A stretch of 64,000 nt of DNA from Reticulitermes speratus. Taxonomy: Eukaryota > Arthropoda > Insecta > Blattodea > Rhinotermitidae. The notes beneath the pieces were generated by a model that was not told the origin of the DNA, did not search any database, and saw only the letters and a program-made list of their open reading frames with translations. Location: the NCBI GenBank assembly GCA_021186555.1, contig JAJKFL010000014.1, positions 35,522,033-35,586,032 of the forward strand. The letters run 5' to 3'. The position numbers and the translations under genes are program-made. This document shows positions 46,791-58,975 of the stretch, one piece after another; within the stretch, counting starts at the first letter, position 1; every line of letters begins with the position of its first letter.

Positions 46791-47860
46791 GTTCCTTCTG
46801 TTTCCAGTCAGCTAATTTGCAGATAGCTTGCGTTAGTTAAGTCCCCCACAGTGAGCGGGCGCTAACAAACTTCAGCCTCACCGCCAAACTTAGGTATAAG
46901 CAGACTTATCTTGATGTGCGTCTCCTCCTGTATATGCATCATTAGACAGACAGGAAAGTTGGACTCCACATTTCTTGTATTTTTCGCACCACTCTTGTTT
47001 GTAGAAGCCGTGACAGAATTCAAGGAATACTCAGGAGGTGCAACTCACGAAAACGACAGTAACTGCACTGCAACAGCTAATCTCCTTGCTGATATTCACA
47101 TCCGAGGCAGAGGAAGCTTCTTAGCACAACACTGAGTTTGGTTGAAATGATGATAACATGGTAAAGTGGGAGGTAATTGGTCCCATTTTAAGCCATGAAG
47201 ACATATGGGGGGGGGGGGGGTGTCAAGGCCTCAGTCATTCTTAACGTCAACACTACATAGAAGTCAGTGTTCAGCTTTATGCTCCGGCTGTCTAGATCCA
47301 GGGGAAGGTGCGGAGTGGTCCTCAGAGCCTGTATGGACACTCAAGAGAAGGGAAAACTCTCGTCTCGTAAGGATTATTGAAAATATATGGAATAAAAATA
47401 ATAAACAAACATTACCTGAGAAATTTAGCGTATAAATAAATGTAACTTCATGACATTACCTTTAATTCACAATGACCTGTGCTTAAAGCAGGTTGTCGAA
47501 AATCCCACCCTCCTCCGCCACCTCGACGCTCGGTTGTGAATAGTGCGCGTTGCTTGCTGCAGCTGAGAAGGAAAACTGCTGCTGCCGGCCAGAGTCGAGT
47601 TGCAAGAATTGCGTTCAAGTGCAGGAGATAAGCCTGGAATTGCTTACATCACTCGCCTTCATTGGTAGCAACGTGTTAACGGTCGCATGCAGTACGCGCG
47701 GTTCACAGCAGTTGGTTTATGAGAGTTTAAGAAAGCCCATAGCACCATAACCACTGAGAATAGAACCCATGTTGATAGGAACGTTTTTCATCACAAAGAC
47801 CTCAGGAACCACCTCCTAAAGTGATGTCCATAACTCATGATTCACCGATACGTAAATAGT
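46791..47860. other. Intergenic sequence
   Basis: A G run at about 47204-47220 and a GC-rich patch at 47500-47720 are the only distinct features. Small frames in the patch show no motif. It could be a promoter-like or CpG-richer segment, but I see no exon attached to it. Confidence 0.3.
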
Positions 47861-48190
47861 CTAAATGCATTCTTTACAATGGTACTTCTTCTTCGGTCCC
47901 ATCTTTGCACAATCTTGGTGGACCCATCCCCGGCACCCCATGCATTGGATCATATCACGCATTTCGTCCAATTCGCAGTTTGCAAAACCAGCTAGGCCTA
48001 CGTTCTGCAACGCTTTCTGGGAGGCAAGCTTGCGCTTCTTAGTTCCACATGAGACTTTATTTTCCAGCTGCACTTTGTGAGGTGAGCTGGTGAGGACTGT
48101 AGTAGCCGTTGTCTTCCTTGTCCTTACTCTATTCCTTTTAGGCAGAAGTGATATTTCTTCAACCTTCCTTGTAAGGAGTTGTCGACTTTG
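47861..48190 (-). pseudogene. PHD-finger-like C-terminal remnant, probably from a pogo-group transposase
   Basis: The minus-strand frame ends with a Cys/His pattern matching a PHD finger: C, then CMGC, WVHQDC and a final CKEC. The first Cys of the usual pair is absent (Phe-Ala-Asn-Cys). Upstream in the same strand is a basic segment with RTRKTTATTVLTSSPHK, resembling the linker before C-terminal zinc knuckles in pogo/Jerky-type transposases. A host gene exon is the alternative. Confidence 0.45.
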
Positions 48191-49224
48191 GTTTGGGCCC
48201 TTTTTATATTTTATACGTCATATGGTTCTGTAGACATTTATCATCCATCTGTTTAACAGAGTTCAAGTAAGTATTAGACCTAGCTAAACAAAAGTTGTAT
48301 CATTTACCAATATTTACGCCACGTGTAATTTCAGGACCCCAAAGTAAATGTCACTATTATTGCTTAGGCCCCATATTTTGGCACGTCCGCCATGTCGTCA
48401 TTACTGATCATGGGAAATGATAAAGCTTCATGTTAGGTTGATCTATATTGGCCTACATTTCACACAAAATTTAGCAAACGTCGATCAGGTGCTGCAAAAT
48501 TTGAAATGGGCAAGAAAACGCACGGGTAGAGACTGTGGTGGTCCCATAAATTTACGTACTTTCCATTTATAGATAGTACTTCCCGATATGTGTTTGCTCT
48601 AACGTAATATCAAATGGACCTCTCGTTCTGATTTATTACTGTCGTGACCAAGTGGTTAAGACAATGATACACTCAGGTTTATCAGGATAAACACTTGGCA
48701 GGCGTTAAGGACTATATTGTGACTTACAAAACAGGCCCCAGCACAGTTATGTAGGTACACTTAGGTTGCAATTAAAGAAATTATTTAAACCACGTTTGAT
48801 GTAGGGAATGTACCGCTTCCGCGATCTTGTGATCGTGTGGTGACTAAAAGCGACAAATCACACGTATCAACAGACAGAGAAGCACATAGAGCCTGTAGAT
48901 ATGTAGTTTCTGAGATTGGATAACCGCATGCGGGGCCCGCCAGTGATCACAATTACTTGAGCAGTAAATATTCTGATTACGCTGCTAAAGGTTTTAACGA
49001 ACTGATATTCAAATCCGGTAAAGTAAACAACACTGTAATTTACATCCGTGGGTTCATGTGGGCTTAAAGAAAGAGTTCTGATTCTCATTCCCAAACTCAG
49101 GACTTCGTGTTCAGAATTCAGCGTATTCCCTGATACACCTCAGGCTGTACAGTGACTAGGGTACGGACTGGAAGAACGATAATTTGTAATTCGATTCCCG
49201 TCAGGCGCAAATATGTTGTGGAGC
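48191..49224. other. Unassigned intergenic sequence
   Basis: No frame, splice-bounded exon or repeat recognised, apart from weak tRNA-like wording near 48645-48690. Confidence 0.3.
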
Positions 49225-49560
49225 GCCAATCCCATTGACCACGCCGTCTAAGGCGTGGGTTTGCGGCTGCTCACTTGCTGGGATTGCTGTTTCGAATCCC
49301 GCCAGGGACATGGATGTCTGTCTTTTGTGAACGTTGTGTTTTGTCAGGTAGTTCTCTGCGTCGGCTGATCAGTCGTCAAGAGGAGTCCTACCGAGTGTGG
49401 TGTGTCTGAGTGTGATCGTGAAGCATCGAAAATGAGGAGGCCTTGGCCCATTACGGGCTGTTGCGCCGTTGGGGGGGGGGGGGGGGGTTGGGGGAATGTT
49501 GTGTAGTGTCCGTAATGTTCATTAGCCCTGTCAACACTACAGAAGTGACAGAGTTGACCG
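49225..49560 (+). mobile_element. tRNA(Leu/Ser)-like SINE, family B, with long poly(G)
   Basis: GCCGTCTAAGGCGTGGGTTT gives a box A like that of tRNA-Leu, and TTTCGAATCCCGCCAGGG is box B. The body matches 14500-14760 (GTCAGGTAG, GAGGAGTCCTACCGAGTGTG, GAGGAGGCCTTGGCCCA). The G run at 49470-49488 replaces a run of seven G in the other copy. Confidence 0.8.
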
Positions 49561-49629
49561 CTTCTTCTCAATGTATGAAATACATCAGTTTTAAATGATC
49601 CATAACCGTGCATTGAACAGTTAGATATG

Positions 49630-49740
49630 GTAACTAAGACCAAATGCACACAAGTTTATGAAAATATAATATAAACGTAGTAATACCGGCTACATGTTTC
49701 GGCGACTCATGTGGCCATCCTCAGGGTAGTGTGTTACGAC
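49630..49740 (-). repeat. Retroelement-end fragment with hammerhead-like block
   Basis: On the minus strand, CTGAGGATGGCCACATGAGT followed by CGCCGAAACATG (49724-49696) has the CTGANGA - GGC/GCC stem - GAAAC organisation. The AT-rich sequence beyond it resembles the 3' ends of PLE-type elements. Confidence 0.45.
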
Positions 49741-50265
49741 GATACATCTTTGCATACGCGACTCGGTCACATGTACTGTCGGTTGGGAAATGCTGCTGTA
49801 ATTAATTCTGTCTCAACAGAAGCTCTGGGCTTTTGGGGTTAGAAGTTAGGTAAATCCGATTCAGAAGAGTTCGATTTAACAATTCGATTTATTAAAACAT
49901 GAAATGATAAATAAGGTACAATACTCAAATATATTTAAAAATATGTAAGTAATTTATTAACAATTAAAATATTTGATATATAAAATAAGAATATAAGGAA
50001 GAAATAGATTGAACGTAATGCAAAATGAAATCAACGTAAAAAAGGATGGCAATCAAACAATACATTCAGGAATCAACAATTCAATTTATTACAACACGGA
50101 ATTAAAATATAATACTAAAGTATATTCAAACAAATTGTGTGTGCTTTTTAGAACAAAAATAGTCATTGCTTTAAAAACAATTAATTTACAAGAAAGAGTA
50201 ATTTATTAACAATTTAAAAAGTTGAGACACAAAAAGAAAATAAAGAGAAAGAAATGAGTAAAGTA

Positions 50266-50660
50266 CAGTCATCTCTCCCTTTGCGACGTTTCGTACTTCG
50301 TGGTTTCGCAAATTCGCGTGGTCGCCTCAAGAATAAAAATAAAAAAGACGCTTCGTGTAGAAGTGACGCGGTAGGTCATGTGATAACGGCGTGACTTGTC
50401 CATCCGACCAACGAAAGCGAACCATTCGCACATAACTTTAGAAGTGCGTAAAAAGTAATTTAAAATCCTTTTCATTTTGATTATTTTTAGATAAATTACT
50501 GAAAGGGCTTTAAGCGTAAAAAGAGAGTCAATTATATTATTATAAAGAAAAACACTTAAAAATACTAAAGCATTGTTTTGGGGGGCAGTCGATTATTCCC
50601 GGATTCTCGCTTTTTGTGTGGTTTTGGATCGTAACCGCCGCAAAAAGCGAGGGATGACTG
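50266..50660. mobile_element. Tigger/pogo-type MITE with TA duplication
   Basis: Ends CAGTCATCTCTCCCTTTGCG and (reverse) CAGTCATCCCTCGCTTTTTG, with TA at 50264-50265 and 50661-50662. It is 395 bp and noncoding. Confidence 0.85.
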
Positions 50661-50906
50661 TATATGTACAGTAATACAGAATGAAATTAATGTAAGATTG
50701 GTTTGTAATAGAACAAGAAAATAATTTATTAAATTTAAGACTAAGAAGTAAATGGCTTTTAAACAAATATGAAGGAATTATATTCAGATGAATACAACTC
50801 TGAATTAAAAAAGATATCGATGCATATTCAAACAAATGCGAAATTAAATTTATTATAAGAGCGAATGAATTAAATTCAAATAAATAAAATATTCAGTTGA
50901 ACAAAA

Positions 50907-50909
<3 letters not shown>

Positions 50910-50950
<41 letters not shown>
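50910..50950 (+). repeat. (AT)n microsatellite
   Basis: About twenty AT units. Confidence 0.95.
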
Positions 50951-50953
<3 letters not shown>

Positions 50954-51175
50954 GAACTAAAACAGTAAAATTAAATTTTAATCTGAAGATGAACGCACTC
51001 TATTCACATAAATACAATATAGAATAAGAAAATGTGTCAATACATATTCACACACTAAAAATGAAATTGAATTAAGAATGAACGCCATATATTAAATAAA
51101 TACAATACAATGTACAAGGCTTCCTTCAGTTCAGACTTCCTAACCACATTATGCCTTATCTAACACAGTTTGTAA

Positions 51176-51485
51176 AGGTAAAGGTGAAGCAATCCCATTA
51201 CAGGCCTTGACAGGCCCTTAGGGCTCCAGGTGGTCGAGGCTCCCAGGTTTTTAGACAATCCGCACATGAAGGTGGTAAGGTTGTCAGCCCTACGCACCGG
51301 CCGCCTTTACCCCCCAGGAAAGATTCCTGGTACTCATTTCTGTTAGAGGCTGAGTCGACCCCAGGGCCATAGTGCGACCGAAACGATTATGTCAATGATA
51401 AATTCCATTGACACCATCGGAAATCAAACCCGCGACGTTCCGGTTTGTAGCGCAGTGCCTCAACCAACTGCGCCACCGCCTTTCA
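51176..51485 (-). mobile_element. tRNA-derived SINE, family A, reverse
   Basis: Reverse copy of the element at 25087-25397, with box A (GGTTGAGGCACTGCGCTACA) and box B (CGGGTTTGATTTCCG) on the minus strand. It carries a short C run (six C near 51308) and GTAATGGGATTGCTTCACC at its 3' end. Target duplication not resolved. Confidence 0.85.
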
Positions 51486-51539
51486 AAATTTTGTGTAATT
51501 GCATCATAGTTAAAGTAGAGGTCAGTAGAGTAGCAGGTG

Positions 51540-51830
51540 GTCTACCACTCGGCTCAGCTGACGTCAACCTAACCTCGCGTTCCTTCACCATGTCTGCTGA
51601 TCTGTGGGGAGTGAATAATTGGGCTCGACCTCCTGTGAAGTTTGGTTATAAGTCGGGTCTTTTGAAGTCCAGTCGGTGTGTGACGTCTTGCTGGAACCTG
51701 TGCGCCGAACGCCGTGCACAGCTTCCTGTGAGGATGGCCGGACACGCACCGTGCCATGCAGCTCCAGTTTGGTATTGGGTCTGCGGTCTTCACTGTCGTT
51801 ATGCGGGTGAATTGTCGTCAGGTTCAGGTT
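51540..51830. promoter_or_regulatory. GC-rich patch with a CRE palindrome
   Basis: The composition changes abruptly from the AT-rich surroundings, and TGACGTCA (51559-51566) is a full cAMP-response-element palindrome. A 162-codon plus frame spans it but begins inside the SINE. Promoter activity is a guess. Confidence 0.25.
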
Positions 51831-51885
51831 TATTATTGGTGGCACATGAAGTAGGTGGCTGTATTACCGACGTCTAGGAGCCTTT

Positions 51886-53001
51886 GCGTTCTAGTTTTCG
51901 AAAGCTTTAGGCCATCATGATCTTTTGCACTATGGTATCTAATTTAACCATATTATAGAAGGTGGAATCGTGTGAGTACTACAGGTGAATTTTGTACACT
52001 ATGTAACAAATACCACATTTCATACCTTGAATATCTACCTGATACGACTGTGGGTGATTAAACTGTGGAGGAGGAGGTGGTAATTGGGAACTCCGCCTGT
52101 GAAAGAACACTGTAATAAATGGCGGTCTTTGTCATTTCGGCCACTTGTAACCGCACTGGCCAGACGCAACGTTTCCGTTTTGACTTTTGTACCTGGCCGG
52201 CATTGTTGCAATTCTAAGATAGGGAATCGCAATTAGTGAAGATGTCCGAAAAACTTAGCTATTTAATTTGGTCATGCCGAACAGAGAGGTGTGATTGAAA
52301 TGTTGTGATTAGTGAAACCTATTCTAAATAATTACATTGATTTTATATATGTTATATAACTAAGTACGCACTAAAGTATGCGAGACTTAAGCGACTTTTT
52401 TCAAAACTGTGCACGAGATTGTTACCATATGCGGCAGCTTTGTTTTGTTTTGATTAAGCCCGAGGGGTCATTCGGATCTGGCACGGGCAAGTGTCGAGGG
52501 ACACAGTTCTTCACTTTTATGTTTAGAGTTCTTTGAGGACACAGGCTTCCTCATGATGTATGAAAACAACAGAAGCAGTAGAGGGAGAGAAAAAGGTCCT
52601 CAAGAGTTCCACAGTACTATGACAAGGGAGATTTTTCATGGAATCTAAATTTCTTGTAGATAAAATGGAGCTCTTCTGGAAGCTAATGCAATTCCACAGG
52701 TTTGTCTCTGGGGAGGAGGAAAGTGCTGTGGGATTCATAGCCGCTAAACATCGGCTAACTACGTCCTGGATGGCAACCATTCTGGAAACTTCACATTAAA
52801 TCCACCTTTGGTTTATCATTCAGCAACCCTCATTACATGCGTGGATGTAGAAAAACTGATTTACCAGTTATCAGAAGTAGCTTCGGCATGGCCCAAATTG
52901 CGAAAGATTTATCCACAGAATTGTTTAGCTCAAAAGTAAATATTTTTAAGTGGCATATCCCGTTGTGAGAAAGATCCATAAGGATAAGAAGAAAAAGAGT
53001 A
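51886..53001. other. Unassigned intergenic sequence
   Basis: An 85-codon minus-strand frame (52523-52780) has no motif. No repeat noticed. Confidence 0.3.
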
Positions 53002-53893
53002 AATCACAACACTTTTCATATATTGAACTTATTGTGCCTCATGTTTCGACTCACGTACAGAGTCATAATCAGGCAAAAAGTTACTAAAGAAAAGTTGCCA
53101 TGTAAAATACCTAATAAGGTATTTTACAAGAGTGTAAATGTTCTTTGTGTCGAGTTAAAAATTGCCTGCCACGCTGGCCACCATATGCCATGTGTCTGTT
53201 GGGGCAAGTCAGTTGGTAAACACCTGAGTATGAATAACTTATACGTTATTAGAAACTGGATTTTTTGTAGGTTAAATTCATTATAATTTAATTATTGAAA
53301 AAGAAATATTACTAAATTTTTCAAACACACCAAATTAAGAACAGCATTCCAAACTAAGAATTCTATGGAATTTAACCTACAAGAAAGTTAATTTCTTTTC
53401 TTCTATTGAAACTGGATCGGATAATCTGCTGTTTTGGTACTCTGAGTGTGCTCCATGAATGAACACTCTGTACATGTGTATGAAGAAATCATCAGAAAAT
53501 AACAAGGAAAATACACGAATGTTGGCAACAGAAATTTCCTCCTAAGCAATACATGTGTCGGAGGAAGTAAACACAACGTGCTCCAAGGCCATCATCACTG
53601 ACCTAAATTCACAAGTCTGCATGGAAGTACCAATTCTAATATTCCATAATTTTTAAATGAAATCTTTTAACATGCTATTCTTCTATATACACAATTTGTA
53701 ATCAACAATTTCGGCTCATTATATATTTTCTACAATATGTAAGTTGAGATTTCGACATGAATATAAATATTGTAAAATAAATAATTTGTGTTATATTGCA
53801 ACTTTTCTTAGAAACTTTTTGCTTGATGACGGCTCTGTACGTGAGTCGAAACATGTGGCACAATAAGTTCAATATATGAAAAGTGTTGTGATT
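53002..53893. mobile_element. 0.9-kb inverted-repeat element with hammerhead-like ends
   Basis: About 95 bp at each end are inverted copies: AATCACAACACTTTTCATAT inward to AACTTTTTG. Each arm contains the block CTCTGTACGTGAGTCGAAACATG preceded by a GA-rich box (53072-53043 minus, 53822-53852 plus). Inside are a perfect 11-bp hairpin (GTAAAATACCT/AGGTATTTTAC, 53102-53127) and a second inverted pair (TTGTAGGTTAAATTC near 53268 and its complement near 53370). No transposase frame. Confidence 0.75.
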
Positions 53894-55129
53894 GGCTGTC
53901 GTTTGTTCCCATACTTATCTAAACTAACTGCTAGGAAGAAGGATTCTGAGGACTCTGGTTTGAACCCCGCGCTCTGCTAGTAACGGACGACTTGCAAGGG
54001 GACCTTCTGAGTCAGAATACTAGGTGCTTAGCTTCACCGATGAAACGATGCTTCTTTCGCGAAAGACCAAGTCTCTCCTGCAGCCCAATGTTCAGGGAGT
54101 TGTCGCGACCTAAGCAAGATTTTCACTAAACTCACCGAGGAGACAAATGGGCAGGACAGACACACTACGGCACTGGTGAGAAGATTTCGACATAAGGACA
54201 GTCAACCGTAATATCCAGGATGCTCGTGTTGACGATTTACAAACGTGTCTGAACGGCGTTGGGAGGCGACTGTACTTGAATGCTGTACAGAAATTTAGTT
54301 TTATTTAGAGCTAACTGCTCAGTGACATAGAATATTACAGGCATGTCTTCGCCGAAGATATTACTGGGCTGCCATGGCGAACCCCTAACTAAAGAAAAGA
54401 AGCAGGAATTTTTACCGCCACGTGGCTTTGGAAAGAAAGCAAGAATCTGATCTGTGAAAACTGCCACAGACAAGGCACCTTCTTTTTAGAATCATTCCAT
54501 GAATTTTTTAGAGGAGCATGACTCTACCTTCATAATGATGGTTGCTGTAAAGCGCGGTTCTGACGTGATGCTGTACACTTACACACAAATTTTGCATACG
54601 TGCGAATAAAAGAAGCTTCAGTCGTCAGCTCTCACTCCATTTTGGACCTCGAAACACTCCCAAAGTCATCTTCGGACCGACACGCACCACCGTCAACTGA
54701 CGGCTACAGCAACTCAGAGGACAAAGCAGTGACACCCTGTCTTCATCTCAAATCTGCCCGTGCCTAGGTGCGAGTTGGAAAGTGAGGCACAAATTTTTAT
54801 GTATATGATTTATTTCTTTCAATTTTATTTTTAATACACATAACTAATTGGTATTCTTTTCTTTATTGTTTTACTACGTGCGTACTTTACTAGTTACGGT
54901 TAAAATTATTTGTGAGTCTTGGGGTCCATTCCAGCCCTTCACCTCAAGATAATACATATTAGAGAATATCCTGCCGAAGGTAGAATTAGGTTAGCGTGGT
55001 TTCTCTGGGAAAGCATCCACGGCGTCAAACAAGGGTCACTTGTACATTTACAATTGTGTTCACATTGAATTTTGGAAACACTCGCATAAACCATTCCACC
55101 TTCCATCCTACAGTATAAACCAGTGTTAC
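53894..55129. other. Unassigned intergenic sequence
   Basis: It includes a 78-codon minus-strand frame at 54237-54473 without motif and a box-B-like GTTTGAACCCCGCGC near 53960. Nothing else is supported. Confidence 0.3.
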
Positions 55130-55301
55130 CAGCAGCATTCAGTGCAGCAGCCAGACACTCAAATTTGGTACTGTTGTGCCAAAACACATCAGGCTCACTG
55201 TGGCTGCGCCAAAGCTGGACACTGACCAGCATCATGTTATTGGGCTTATGGAGCAGGCCGCTGAACGAGAGAACTGAAATAGATATGTATAAGGTACTTA
55301 C

Positions 55302-55433
55302 GAGTACCATAGTGCTACAGGTGGAAACAATGACACAACATAGAAAGTGCCCCCATGACATCTGCAATACAACCACCTTCTGATGTGTCCACCAATCTGT
55401 CTTCACCGAATGTTCTGTTCCGTCCTGGATATC
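55302..55433 (-). CDS. Candidate minus-strand exon (unknown product), third of a possible chain
   Basis: The minus strand has acceptor aaatttttcag at 55434 and donor gtaagtacc from 55301. They bound 132 nt, open in phase 0 for 44 codons (starts DIQDGTEHSVKTDWW). A second frame is open until a TAG near the donor. An apparent acceptor only 28 bp beyond the donor (55274) is too close to form an intron with it. The exon could belong to a noncoding transcript. Confidence 0.25.
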
Positions 55434-56018
55434 CTGAAAAATTTAAAACATGTTGTTAGTTAAAGGTTAGAAAATGACTCCTGTTGCTTTGTAGGAGCAG
55501 CATGCTAAAGCTTATTTCTCCTCTATGTTGCAGTCTGCAGCATTTGAGGATTATCAATAATACAAAGTGGGTACGGTCTTGTACATCAATTTGTTTCAAT
55601 TTTAACGGGGTTTCAGTACGTCAGATTATGTAGCGTCGAATAAGGAAATCATTAGTGAAATATTAAGTAGTTGATGTTGACTGGTTACCAACCCTGTGTC
55701 GTAATAAGAGGTCCTGCTGCCAAACTTTGACATAGAGACGGGCTGTTCTAACTCTGGGTTTTCGTGGTTTTTCCCTCAGTTCCTCTAAGAAAGTGGTGGG
55801 AGAGTATCTCAAATGAAATTTGACTGCTTCCTTCTACATTCACTAACCATCTTAAAGTTCGACGCTGTGGAGTCTCACTACCAACACCGTCGTGAAACAA
55901 ATCACAAATAAAGTGTTAGGATGTTTGCCTCTGCGATCAGTAGGCCCATGTGGAGAGCTGAATATTATTGCAGTCTTCTGAGATATGAGGCCGAATAGCT
56001 TGTTGTGTATCTTCCAAC

Positions 56019-56170
56019 GTTTCGGACTAGCTTACTGCTTCAATCTTCAGAATAGTTCAAGAAGAGTCTTCTTGGATTGCACTGAAGAAGGAGGCATCAT
56101 GCTGCTCCGAAGCATTAGTACCTAGATACGAATCTACACGGCGTCACATCCCACAAGATTGAATTCTTCA
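56019..56170. repeat. Paired hammerhead-like blocks and dispersed retroelement tail
   Basis: Minus strand 56050-56019 reads CTGAAGATTGAAGCAGTAAG...CTAGTCCGAAAC; plus strand 56082-56113 reads CTGAAGAAGGAGGCATCATG...CTGCTCCGAAGC. The sequence after the plus block (TACACGGCGTCACATCCCAC) matches the dispersed family at 31740 and 17770. Confidence 0.45.
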
Positions 56171-57361
56171 TCAGTACTGCTGTGACGTCATGTCTGTCAT
56201 GTAAAGAGCTACCCTCGAGATGTGAGAAATGACGCGATTAGCTTTGCATGTAGTGGCCGACATTACTACCTGGTATGAATAAGAATGGAATTTGTCCACA
56301 AATTTCAGTGAAATTCCAAAGCGATTTACGAGTTGTTACATACGGACAGACATGGTTTTAACAAATTTTCATTGCAAACGCAAAAAAACAAGCACATAAC
56401 ACTCGTCCCACATAAGGCAGATATCACAGGGGAACAAAATGTTAACATTGCTTAAGTACTTGGGTATGTAGAATGAAACCTCTTTTCAGACACTATCAAC
56501 TTTGTATTATAAAGTGCAGCTGTTTAGCTTCTAATTTTAATTTTTAACTTTAAACATAATTTGTACTGGCCTTTCTAGATTTAACACACAACACTGTAAC
56601 ACATAATTACTCAGCCCTACTCTGTTGTATGCAGTAGGCTATATATAAGAAAGCAAGAAATTGAGATCTCAATTTCCATTCAAAACTGTGTATTTAAACT
56701 TATATTCTTGCCAACCTGCTGACGTTCCGTTGGGCAGAAACATGTTGAGTTGATATTCAATAAATGAATTTTTGTGTTCAACTGAATCTTCTGTGATTCT
56801 CGAAACATGTAGGATATTTTATATTCTATTCTCAATAAAAACAACAGATTAAATGACAGTCTTGAGATTTTGAGGCCCCCCCCCCCCCTCATTCCGTAAG
56901 AGCAAAGTGCACACTGAGGACAGAAAAAAAAACACATAAAAATTTTAAAGTACCTCATGTGAAAGATGAGATTTTAATAGTAAATGACCTCCATGAAAGG
57001 GAAACTTTCTATATTCATGTTCATGGAAGTTCTCCTGAATCGTCAGTTTATTATTTCGGGACTGCGGGACACTACGTGATTTTAAAAAAAATACGAAACC
57101 TTGGTATCAAGCTTACACCACTGCACCTTGTGGCCGACATCATTAATCAGTGTTGCCGGACTACAGAAATGATGCAATCAGACAGCCACATTTCGTGCAG
57201 CTATGTCAAAGCAATTTCAGTACAGAAAGCTGCACAGTGGCTCCGTCTGATCCAAAATTTACATTCACTACAAGCGCACAGCAGTGTACAACGTCAGATT
57301 TTTACGTGTGCAAAAACAGACAGAAGACATGGGCCGAGAACTGTATGGTTAAGACACTTAC

Positions 57362-57415
57362 CATAGCACAACAGACCAAAAGATGGAAACCGAAAACAGC
57401 AAGGATTTCGAGACG
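57362..57415 (-). CDS. Candidate minus-strand exon (unknown product), second of a possible chain
   Basis: A strong acceptor (ttacctgtattttcag) and a strong donor (gtaagtgtc) bound 54 nt, phase 0 at both ends. It encodes 18 mostly hydrophobic residues (RLEILAVFGFHLLVCCAM), which could be a membrane segment. It is phase-compatible with the candidate exons at 60121-60255 and 55302-55433. No family is recognisable; a noncoding transcript is equally possible. Confidence 0.3.
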
Positions 57416-57719
57416 CTGAAAATACAGGTAATTTGTGCATGGAACCATCCTTTCTGTAAGTCTTGCAGGCCTTGTAACGTTTAAAATATAAAACTTGTTA
57501 ATATACTTGAAAGAATGTGGTGGAAAATAAATCTTCATGAAAGCCACAATGAGTTAACGCAACAGTTATTACCCAGAGAATAAGAGTTTGAGGAACATGA
57601 TACTTTAATATATTTTGCAACGACATGAAACAAACTTCTATAACAATTCCTTAATTTATACTGTACACAAAGTGTGTATTTAAAATTGCCAATAACAAAT
57701 ATTTTTTGTCCACTTCAGT

Positions 57720-58000
57720 AAGGTAAAGGTAAAGTTCTCCCTAGAACGGGCCCAGAGGGGGAGTAGAGATATAGCTCTACTCTTTCTTTAACCCTGGCAC
57801 TAGATGAGGGTGGGTGGTCAACGCCACGCCCCAGCCGCTTTACCCCCAGGAAAGAGACCCGGTACCCATTGTATAGGAGGCTGAGTGGGCCCCAGGGCCG
57901 GTCTGGACAGGTGCGGAAAACTTCGCCCCCACCGGGATACGTTCCCCGGACCGTCCAGCTCGTAGCAAGTTGCTATACTGACTACGCTCTCCCGGCACAC
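57720..58000 (-). mobile_element. tRNA-derived SINE, family C, reverse, with 12-bp target duplication
   Basis: GTCCACTTCAGT is exactly duplicated at 57708-57719 and 58001-58012. The minus strand begins with GTGTGCCGGGAGAGCGTAGT, has box B-like GTATCCCGGTGGGGGCGAAG, and ends CTAGGGAGAACTTTACCTT. Confidence 0.88.
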
Positions 58001-58012
58001 GTCCACTTCAGT

Positions 58013-58975
58013 GAGAGGCGGTAATTTTGGTTATTGCTGGGGCTGAATTTCGTGACGTTGAAATGTGGAATCAGCCAGAAGCTTCCTCCGCTTTTACCCC
58101 TTCACGCACAGCCAGATTGACCTGACCAAGAAATGAGCCACTCATTCCACCTCTGGCCAGACTAAACATCCAGAGAGAGGGTGCCTTCAGTGGGCTCACC
58201 ATTTGTCCTCAACCTGGCCCACACCCAAATGCGGTGTGCCGAGCTGCAACCCCCCCCCCCCAAGTAACAAACTTAGTAAACTTCGTATACACGATAATAT
58301 CACTCGTTTTTGATTTAGTCTTCAGCTAAACTAATCCCCTGAGATCGGCTGATGACTATTACACAGGAAATTTGAAAAATAAAATAGAAAGTTAGGAAAC
58401 ATTAAATGAACTTAAAAGAAGATGAGAAGATTAGACCTTGTGATTTACATTAGGTGAGTGAGTCCAATCAACCACAACTTCTGTGCAAAGCCGTTATTTT
58501 CACTGTACAAATTTGGTGGTATAAACGTAACAAAATTTCCATATTTTAAATACGTAATTAGGTACTGCATATTGTTACAATACCCTACCTTAAGAGACGC
58601 AAATAATACTAACCCCATAACTACAACTCTGTTTTTATAGATGATATATGAATATAACCTTTGTTATACATTATCATTTTCCTATCTGAACCCTGCTTTT
58701 TTTAATACTGTTTCTCATAAAGCGATCAACGTGCATGGTATCAAATGTATAAGAAAGGTAAGGTCTTACATACAGAACAGTAAGAAATAGCATCTCAATC
58801 TTACAATTTTTCTTGATAATTTTCGTTTTTTAGATGATATCTGAAGCTGAATAGGAGGTAAGAATGTTCAGAAAGGTATTAAACAATATGTTAAAATTAT
58901 GCACAATTGCTGTAGCACAATCGTTATGTAAAGGTGTCGAGTTTTTAACCCTTCTTGTGGATATTAGCATTTGAT
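58013..58975. other. Unassigned intergenic sequence
   Basis: A C run at 58251-58261. No supported gene. Confidence 0.3.

Larger units (their letters stand above)
49850..51120. repeat. AT-rich block with approximate internal repeats
   Basis: Phrases such as AATTTATTAACAATT, GAATTAAATTCAAATAAAT and ACATATTCA recur at irregular spacing, with an (AT)n tract at about 50910-50950. No coding potential. A Tigger-type MITE (50266-50660) is inserted in it. Confidence 0.6.

Noticed and set aside
51389-51877. 162-codon plus-strand frame as a gene
   Set aside because: It starts inside the reverse SINE at 51176-51485, has no splice or motif support, and part of the same stretch is also open on the minus strand.
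54939-55406. 155-codon minus-strand frame as one gene
   Set aside because: It runs straight through an apparent donor and acceptor only 28 bp apart, has no family resemblance, and no start context stands out.
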